Positions 59,320-64,000 of a DNA stretch of 64,000 nucleotides are shown here, in pieces. The notes below the pieces were generated by a model, which was given only the letters and a program-made list of their open reading frames with translations, did not search any database and was not told the origin of the DNA. Made by a program: the position numbers and the translations under genes. Within the stretch, counting starts at the first letter, position 1, and the number at the start of each line of letters is the position of its first letter. Location of the stretch: contig NZ_AP025226.1 in NCBI RefSeq assembly GCF_020886315.1, positions 558,001-622,000 on the forward strand, given 5' to 3'. The DNA is from Saccharolobus caldissimus. Lineage in GTDB: Archaea; Thermoproteota; Thermoprotei_A; Sulfolobales; Sulfolobaceae.

Positions 59320-60561
59320 TTGGTATCAACTAAGGATATATTATCTGATACTTTACGTTCGCCAGTGCTAATAATTAAACATAAGGATAAGCTTTCGCCA
59401 GACTACGTACCTAATACTTTACCTCATAGAGAGGATAAAATAAGGGAGTTAGGATATATATTTAAAAGCATATTAACTGGAGAAGGCAAAGATTCCGAAA
59501 GGGTAGTAATAGTAGGAAGAACAGGTACTGGAAAAACTGCCACAGTAAAATCTTTTGGGAAAAGTTTTGAGGATATAGCGGAAAGAGAATTCGGAGTTAA
59601 GATAAAATATGTACATATAAACTGCTATAGACATAGAACATTATATTTGATAAGTCAAGAAATTGCAAACGCTTTAAAACTACCAATACCAATGAGGGGA
59701 TTATCAGCACAAGAAGTTTTTAAAATAATTCATGAGTATTTAGATAGAAGGAATTTACACATACTAGTTACTCTTGACGAATTTAGTCACTTTCTAAATA
59801 CAACGTCGACCGAAGAAATCTACTTTTTAGTTAGGCTATATGATGAGATCTCTGTAATAATAAAAAGAATAAGTTATATATTTATCGTAAATGATATGCA
59901 TTCAATTTATAAACTAGATAAAAGTATAAGAGATCATATAGTTAGAAGAGTAATAGAATTTCCTCCATATACCTCAAATGAATTATACGACATACTAAAA
60001 GCTAGAGTAGATGAGGCATTTAATGAAAATAGTGTAGATGAAGAAGCTTTGCGTTATATTGCAAATACGTATGGATTTGATAAGGGAGGTAGCGGAAATG
60101 CAAGAATAGCAATAGAAACGTTAGGTTTGGCTGGTGAAATTGCAGAAAAAGAAGGTTCGTCCATAGTATTATTAGATCATGCTAAAAGAGCAAATTCAAT
60201 GATAAATCCAGAAGTTCAAGAGATGTTAGATAGTTTACTTTACCTTGACTTACATCAACTTATATTATTAAAGGCTTTAATAAGGCTGCTAAATAGAAGT
60301 AAAGCAGAAGAAGTTACCATGGGAAATTTAGAAAATGAATACATAGAACTCTCGCATGAACTAGGAGAAGAACCAAGAAAACATACGCAAGTATACGAAT
60401 ATTTAAGGAAATTGAAAGTAATAGGTATAGTAAATACAAGACAGAGTGGAAAAGGGATGAGAGGAAGGACAACACTTGTTTCACTTTCCCTACCGTTAGA
60501 TAAAAGGTTAGATGACTTTATAACACAACAAATATTGGTGAAGCTAAAATCGAAAATTTAG
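59320..60561 (+). CDS. cdc6-2: Orc1-2 (Cdc6-2), DNA-damage-response regulator of the Orc1/Cdc6 family
   Basis: The 413-residue AAA+ protein has Walker A VIVGRTGTGKTATVKS (about 63-78), Walker B HILVTLDEFSHF (147-158), sensor 1 YIFIVNDMH and a C-terminal winged helix (KVIGIVNTRQSGKGMRGRTT, about 370-389). The N-terminus MVSTKDILSDTLRSPVLIIK and the neighbours mcm, gins23, moaC and rfc match Sulfolobus Orc1-2, not the origin initiators Orc1-1 and Orc1-3. In Sulfolobus Orc1-2 is strongly UV-induced and activates the DNA-damage regulon through ANTTTC sites, including the ups and ced genes. TTG start. Confidence 0.95.
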   Translation: MVSTKDILSDTLRSPVLIIKHKDKLSPDYVPNTLPHREDKIRELGYIFKSILTGEGKDSERVVIVGRTGTGKTATVKSFGKSFEDIAEREFGVKIKYVHINCYRHRTLYLISQEIANALKLPIPMRGLSAQEVFKIIHEYLDRRNLHILVTLDEFSHFLNTTSTEEIYFLVRLYDEISVIIKRISYIFIVNDMHSIYKLDKSIRDHIVRRVIEFPPYTSNELYDILKARVDEAFNENSVDEEALRYIANTYGFDKGGSGNARIAIETLGLAGEIAEKEGSSIVLLDHAKRANSMINPEVQEMLDSLLYLDLHQLILLKALIRLLNRSKAEEVTMGNLENEYIELSHELGEEPRKHTQVYEYLRKLKVIGIVNTRQSGKGMRGRTTLVSLSLPLDKRLDDFITQQILVKLKSKI

Positions 60562-60596
60562 CTTTAGATCCAATAAAAGCTAGAATATTATTTATT

Positions 60597-60806
60597 TTGA
60601 TAAAATATGGAGATATGAACATAACAAAATTATATAGATTATCAAAAATAAATTATATTAAGTTAAAAAATGAATTAAGAATACTACAGGATATGAACAT
60701 AATTGAAATTTTAGGCGATAATAAAAAGATTATTAGAGTAAATTATAGTAATCCTAAGGTAATAATCTTAATTAACTTGTTAGAAGAGTTAAATAAAGAT
60801 GACTGA
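60597..60806 (+). CDS. small winged-helix protein after orc1-2, start uncertain
   Basis: From TTG 60597 it has 69 residues, IKYGDMNITKLYRLSKINYI (2-21) through ELRILQDMNIIEILGDNKKI, a MarR/ArsR-like helix-turn-helix and wing. The frame continues upstream to TGA 60513 without ATG, GTG or TTG, and those codons (NLALDPIKARILFILIKYGD) look like the missing first helix of the domain. So either the protein is truncated or it starts on a rare codon (ATT 60534 or ATC 60549) inside orc1-2. It overlaps moaC by 8 nt. A DNA-binding partner of the Orc1-2 operon is plausible. Confidence 0.68.
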   Translation: MIKYGDMNITKLYRLSKINYIKLKNELRILQDMNIIEILGDNKKIIRVNYSNPKVIILINLLEELNKDD

Positions 60807-61251
60807 ACCAGAAGTAAGAATGATTGATGTTTCCAACAAGACCATTACATTAAGGGAAGCTGAGGCTGAAGGATTTATAAAATTAAAAAAGGAAACAATA
60901 CAGAAAATAATTGAAAATGAGATAGAAAAAGGTAATGTAATTTCTATAGCAAAAACTGCAGGAATTCTAGCTGCTAAGAAAACTTCAGAACTCATACCAC
61001 TTTGTCACCTTATACCATTAGAAAATGTAGAAATTGACATAAAAATCGAAGATGAGGGACTGAGAGTCATATCAAAAGTTAAAGCACATTATAAAACCGG
61101 CGTAGAAATGGAAGCTTTAGTTGCTACTGCAATAGCATTGCTAACAATTTGGGATATGGTAAAAAAATATGAAAAAGATGATAAAGGACAATATCCCTAT
61201 ACTCTAATTAAAGAAATAAAAGTAATTAACAAAATTAAACATGTCACTTAG
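60799..61251 (+). CDS. moaC: cyclic pyranopterin monophosphate synthase MoaC
   Basis: A 150-residue protein with the MoaC core: [20 protein letters not shown] (about 6-25), [20 protein letters not shown] (with the catalytic Cys-His region) and [20 protein letters not shown] (about 99-118). MoaC converts the MoaA product into cyclic pyranopterin monophosphate, the first pterin of molybdenum/tungsten cofactor synthesis. It overlaps the preceding winged-helix gene by 8 nt and converges on rfcL with a 4-nt overlap. No other moa gene is in the window. Confidence 0.95.
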   Translation: MTEPEVRMIDVSNKTITLREAEAEGFIKLKKETIQKIIENEIEKGNVISIAKTAGILAAKKTSELIPLCHLIPLENVEIDIKIEDEGLRVISKVKAHYKTGVEMEALVATAIALLTIWDMVKKYEKDDKGQYPYTLIKEIKVINKIKHVT

Positions 61252-62465
61252 GATTTAGTTATTGAATTAAGATACTCTTTTTCTTTTTGATTTAACTTTA
61301 ATTGCTTCTCATATTTTTTAAAGAAGATAAGAAAATATGGATAAGTATCATTTATAGATTTATTAATCGATGTATGTATACTAATTTTCTTAACAATCTC
61401 ATCTCTGATATTTCTTATATCCTTACTCTTAGATAACATTTGTATATACGATGGAAATTGATACTTTTTCCACTTAGGTTTCCAATTAGGTTTCTTCTTT
61501 TCTATTTCAGCTAACGCAACACCAGAACTCATCATATCGTAAGCATATGACAATAAATCCCAATCGCCTGTCTTAGCTCTCTTTAGGTAAATTGAAGCTC
61601 TAGCTAATGCATCAAAAGCCCTCCACACATCTTCCATGTTTTCATACTGAATAGGAATATTCTCAGATAACCATCGCATTAACATATCGTAATCTATCTG
61701 TGCACTGGTAGCTGCACTCTTAGCTTGCCACGCATATTTAGCCCAAAATATATCTCTTAATGTCTCAAAGGGATCTAACTCACGTTCTTTTCTCCTAACT
61801 ATTGACTTAATTAAATCTAACGTTACTTTACCGTAACCTTCCCCAACTCCTTGAAGCATATTAATCGCATATCTAGCATCTCCTTCACTACTCTCAATTA
61901 TATAGTCTAACGCCTCATCCTCACAATTTATCCTTTCAGCTTGACAAATTTTTTTCAAAATTCTCCTTAAAGAATACTTTCCCAGTTTATTTAGTGCTAT
62001 CATCTTTACCTTATTTCTTAAATCCCTAAGAGAGGGATCCCATGGATCATTTGCAGTCATTATTATAGGATATTTAGTTTTATCTATTAATTCTAAAATC
62101 CCTTGAATAGCACCAACGTCTTCTCGTGTATTTATTCCATCTACTTCATCCAGCAAGATTAACTTACCACGAATACCAAAAAGACTACCATAAGTAGCTG
62201 CTTTTTCGGCTATATTTTTTATATCTTGTAATCTTCTCGAATCACTAGCATTCATCTCTAATAATTCTAGCTTATAATCGTGTGCTAAGGCTTCTGCTAA
62301 GGTAGTTTTGCCTACTCCAGGAGGACCATATAATAATACAGCGTTTACAATAGGTTTACCTTTAAGCCAGGATTCTATCCACTCTTTCAATTCTTTTTTA
62401 GCATCCTCTTGATTCTCAACTTCTTCTAAAGAACGAGGTCTGTATTTTAAAAACCATTGAATCAT
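61248..62465 (-). CDS. rfcL: replication factor C large subunit
   Basis: The 405-residue AAA+ protein starts [20 protein letters not shown] with Walker [21 protein letters not shown] (about 44-63) and Walker [16 protein letters not shown] (about 103-117), then the RFC collar. One large subunit joins four small subunits to load PCNA. The C-terminal 60 residues are Lys-rich and may hold the PCNA contact. The start overlaps the rfcS stop by 4 nt, so the two are coupled. Confidence 0.96.
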   Translation of the reverse strand: MIQWFLKYRPRSLEEVENQEDAKKELKEWIESWLKGKPIVNAVLLYGPPGVGKTTLAEALAHDYKLELLEMNASDSRRLQDIKNIAEKAATYGSLFGIRGKLILLDEVDGINTREDVGAIQGILELIDKTKYPIIMTANDPWDPSLRDLRNKVKMIALNKLGKYSLRRILKKICQAERINCEDEALDYIIESSEGDARYAINMLQGVGEGYGKVTLDLIKSIVRRKERELDPFETLRDIFWAKYAWQAKSAATSAQIDYDMLMRWLSENIPIQYENMEDVWRAFDALARASIYLKRAKTGDWDLLSYAYDMMSSGVALAEIEKKKPNWKPKWKKYQFPSYIQMLSKSKDIRNIRDEIVKKISIHTSINKSINDTYPYFLIFFKKYEKQLKLNQKEKEYLNSITKS

Positions 62466-63451
62466 TTACTATCACTCAAGTATTTATTACCATATATTGC
62501 AAGTTTCGCTAATAGGGCTGTAAGCTGAATTTCATCGTCTGCTCCTTCTATAATTCTAAACTCAGTTTCACCTACATAATCTAGCAATAAAACTCTTAGC
62601 TCTTCACTTATCTGAAGCTCAGAAGATGTAAGTTCCCTATGTATTTGTTTTATTATATCCTCTCCAGATAATCCATAAGTTACTAACAGTGTTCGTAATT
62701 TTTCTCTAGCCTGCATGAACTTACCTTGCAATGCTAAATTTACCATCTCCCTAATCTCTTTAGGTTGAGCTAAACCAAGAACCTTATATACAGCCTCTAC
62801 AGTTATCTTACCATAAGCTGCAGCAGCTTGAAGTATATTTATACTTTTCCTCATATCACCTAATGTTATATCATATATAGTTTCCAATGCTTTCTGATCA
62901 TAATCTACTTTTTCGTTTTTAACTATATATAGTAATCTATTTACCACATCTTCTTTCTTTAAAGGATAAAATCTAAAAAGTGCTGTTCTCGATTGTATTG
63001 GTTCAATTATTTTACTAAGATAATTACATGCTAAAATAAATCTTGTACTTTCTGTATAAAGCTCCATAGTCCTTCTTAAGGCTTGTTGAGCATCTGCAGT
63101 CATATTATCTGCTTCGTCTAATAAAACTACTTTAAAGGGGACATTTCCAGGAGTGACAGTTCTCGCAAATTCCTTCACCTTACTTCTAATCACATCAATT
63201 CCCCTTTCATCACTAGCATTAAGCTCTAGAAAGTACTGTTCATAATTATCACCGTATAAATCATGAACTAACGCTAAAGCAGCTGTAGTTTTACCAGTTC
63301 CTGGAGGACCTGCAAAAAGTAAGTGTGGCATATTTTTTTCTTTAACGAATTTCTTTAATCTCTCTACGATTTCCTTTTGATTTACTATATCATCAAGAGT
63401 TCTAGGTCTATATTTTTCTGCCCAAAGAATCTCCTCTATTTTTTCTACCAT
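62462..63451 (-). CDS. rfcS: replication factor C small subunit
   Basis: A 329-residue AAA+ protein: [20 protein letters not shown] (about 8-27, RFC box), Walker [21 protein letters not shown], Walker [21 protein letters not shown], and the arginine-finger region [18 protein letters not shown], with SRT where many relatives have SRC. Four copies form the clamp loader with RfcL. It is the first gene of the rfcS-rfcL pair and probably has its own promoter in the 26-nt gap before the PEBP gene or further upstream. Confidence 0.96.
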   Translation of the reverse strand: MVEKIEEILWAEKYRPRTLDDIVNQKEIVERLKKFVKEKNMPHLLFAGPPGTGKTTAALALVHDLYGDNYEQYFLELNASDERGIDVIRSKVKEFARTVTPGNVPFKVVLLDEADNMTADAQQALRRTMELYTESTRFILACNYLSKIIEPIQSRTALFRFYPLKKEDVVNRLLYIVKNEKVDYDQKALETIYDITLGDMRKSINILQAAAAYGKITVEAVYKVLGLAQPKEIREMVNLALQGKFMQAREKLRTLLVTYGLSGEDIIKQIHRELTSSELQISEELRVLLLDYVGETEFRIIEGADDEIQLTALLAKLAIYGNKYLSDSK

Positions 63452-63477
63452 CTATTTTTCACCGTTTTACATTTATT

Positions 63478-63930
63478 TTATTTTCTCTTATATTTACCCA
63501 TAATAAACCCTTTATCTATTTCATGACCTTTCATCATAGACTTCAATTCGTCTGCAGTTACATTCTTAATCTCTTTTAAAACCGAATCTAAGGCGTAAAC
63601 GTAAAAGAAATATCTATGTGGAGGGTGAGTTCTAGGAGGACATGGACCATTATAACCAATTCTGCCAAAATCGTTAACACCTTGAATACCGAATTCTGAT
63701 TTAAAAATTTTAGGAATACCTTCTAATAACTTATTAGTAGGTATGTTATATATTACCCAATGTATAAATGTCCCTCCAAGTGCATCCGGATCTTCTACGA
63801 TTATAGCGTAAGTTTTAGCATTAGGAACGGGGTCCCATTCTAATGCTGGCGAGATATCTTCCCCATCACAAGTATATTTAGATGGAATAAAATCCTCGTT
63901 CTTAAAAGACGTCGTTCTTACTATCATCAA
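63478..63930 (-). CDS. PEBP/YbhB-YbcL family protein (Raf kinase inhibitor-like)
   Basis: A 150-residue protein with SKYTCDGEDISPALEWDPVP (about 17-36), EDPDALGGTFIHWVIYNIP (about 46-64) and GYNGPCPPRTHPPHRYFFYV (about 93-112), the classic PEBP anion pocket residues Asp-Pro-Asp, His and His-Arg-Tyr. Bacterial and archaeal members bind small phosphorylated ligands or inhibit proteases; the function here is unknown. There is no signal peptide, so it is cytosolic. It lies 26 nt upstream of rfcS on the same strand and may be co-transcribed. Confidence 0.92.
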   Translation of the reverse strand: MMIVRTTSFKNEDFIPSKYTCDGEDISPALEWDPVPNAKTYAIIVEDPDALGGTFIHWVIYNIPTNKLLEGIPKIFKSEFGIQGVNDFGRIGYNGPCPPRTHPPHRYFFYVYALDSVLKEIKNVTADELKSMMKGHEIDKGFIMGKYKRK

Positions 63931-63964
63931 TTATATTAGCGTAGATTCAAAAATAAAAGCACTC

Positions 63965-64000
63965 TTATACCTTTTTTAAGTAAAACTCGAATTCCTCATG
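63965..64000 (-). CDS. possible 3' end of a gene entering from the right
   Basis: On the minus strand, 11 codons reading HEEFEFYLKKV run from the window edge to a TAA at 63967-63965. The charged ending is a plausible C-terminus, but too little is visible to be sure or to name it. Confidence 0.3.
   Translation of the reverse strand, partial: HEEFEFYLKKV

Noticed and set aside
59285-59320. Replication origin next to orc1-2
   Set aside because: The gap is 35 nt and holds only promoter elements; no origin recognition box-like repeats were seen. Orc1-2 loci in Sulfolobus are not known to be origins.

Overview
The window is chromosomal DNA of a thermoacidophilic crenarchaeon of the order Sulfolobales. 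The evidence is the low-GC sequence, the archaeal ribosomal protein set, tRNA genes with short introns after position 37, GGTGA-type Shine-Dalgarno sites inside operons, TATA boxes about 27 nt upstream of leaderless first genes, and Sulfolobales marker genes: the Ced DNA-import genes, Orc1-2, a helicase-less XPF, GINS23, EgsA, CarS and a bifunctional GlmU-like enzyme. The species cannot be fixed from sequence alone. No insertion sequence, CRISPR array or provirus was seen; this is mostly dense core genome.

Layout. 1-3037 (minus): an ABC ATPase followed by a very large exported S-layer-like protein cut by the window edge. 3291-4594: tRNA-Phe, a GC-rich structured RNA that looks like an H/ACA guide, archaemetzincin, archease and a tiny leaderless ORF. 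4569-5774 (minus): cedA1-cedA-cedA2, the membrane part of the crenarchaeal DNA importer, placed at the tail of the ribosomal superoperon. 5762-24571 (minus): ileS, a SPOUT methyltransferase, then L3-L4-L23-L2-S19-L22-S3-L29-Rnp1-S17-L14-L24-S4e-L5-S14-S8-L6-L32e-L19e-L18-S5-L30-L15-SecY-Adk-DUF106-L34e-Cmk. 24840-30860: leuB, DUF447, an M28 peptidase-like protein, a HAD hydrolase and EF-2. 30937-38855 (minus): the RNA-processing superoperon L15e, DUF54, Rpp30, Pop5, a C/D sRNA, PsmA, SBDS, Rrp4, Rrp41, Rrp42, L37Ae, Brix, Pcc1, prefoldin beta and XPF. 38916-45136: YchF-like GTPase, GlmU-like enzyme, S3Ae, TrmJ, HemK/Mtq2, an odd Dim1/KsgA, DUF655, RpoF and L21e. 45231-51677: four tRNA genes around ahcY, an FKBP, egsA and FttA/aCPSF1. 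51712-64000: small conserved proteins, Tmk, Clp1, an RNase H-like unknown, a RadA paralog, CarS, MCM, GINS23, a THUMP protein, Orc1-2, a small winged-helix protein, MoaC, RfcL, RfcS and a PEBP-family protein.

How the genes work together. Three themes dominate: ribosome and RNA biogenesis (ribosomal proteins, exosome, RNase P proteins, guide RNAs, tRNA and rRNA methyltransferases), replication and repair (MCM, GINS23, RFC, Orc1-2, XPF, RadA paralog), and the DNA-damage-linked exchange of DNA (Ced). The most interesting link is regulatory. The promoters of cedA1 and of orc1-2, 53 kb apart, carry nearly the same 12-mer (AGTTTCAGYTAA), which contains the ANTTTC hexamer known from UV-inducible Sulfolobus promoters. 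The N-terminal hairpin of CedA also visibly resembles the CedA1 pilin-like protein. Further items worth checking are two guide-RNA candidates, a Dim1/KsgA gene with no ordinary start codon and a changed catalytic motif, and divergent gene pairs that appear to share one TATA box.
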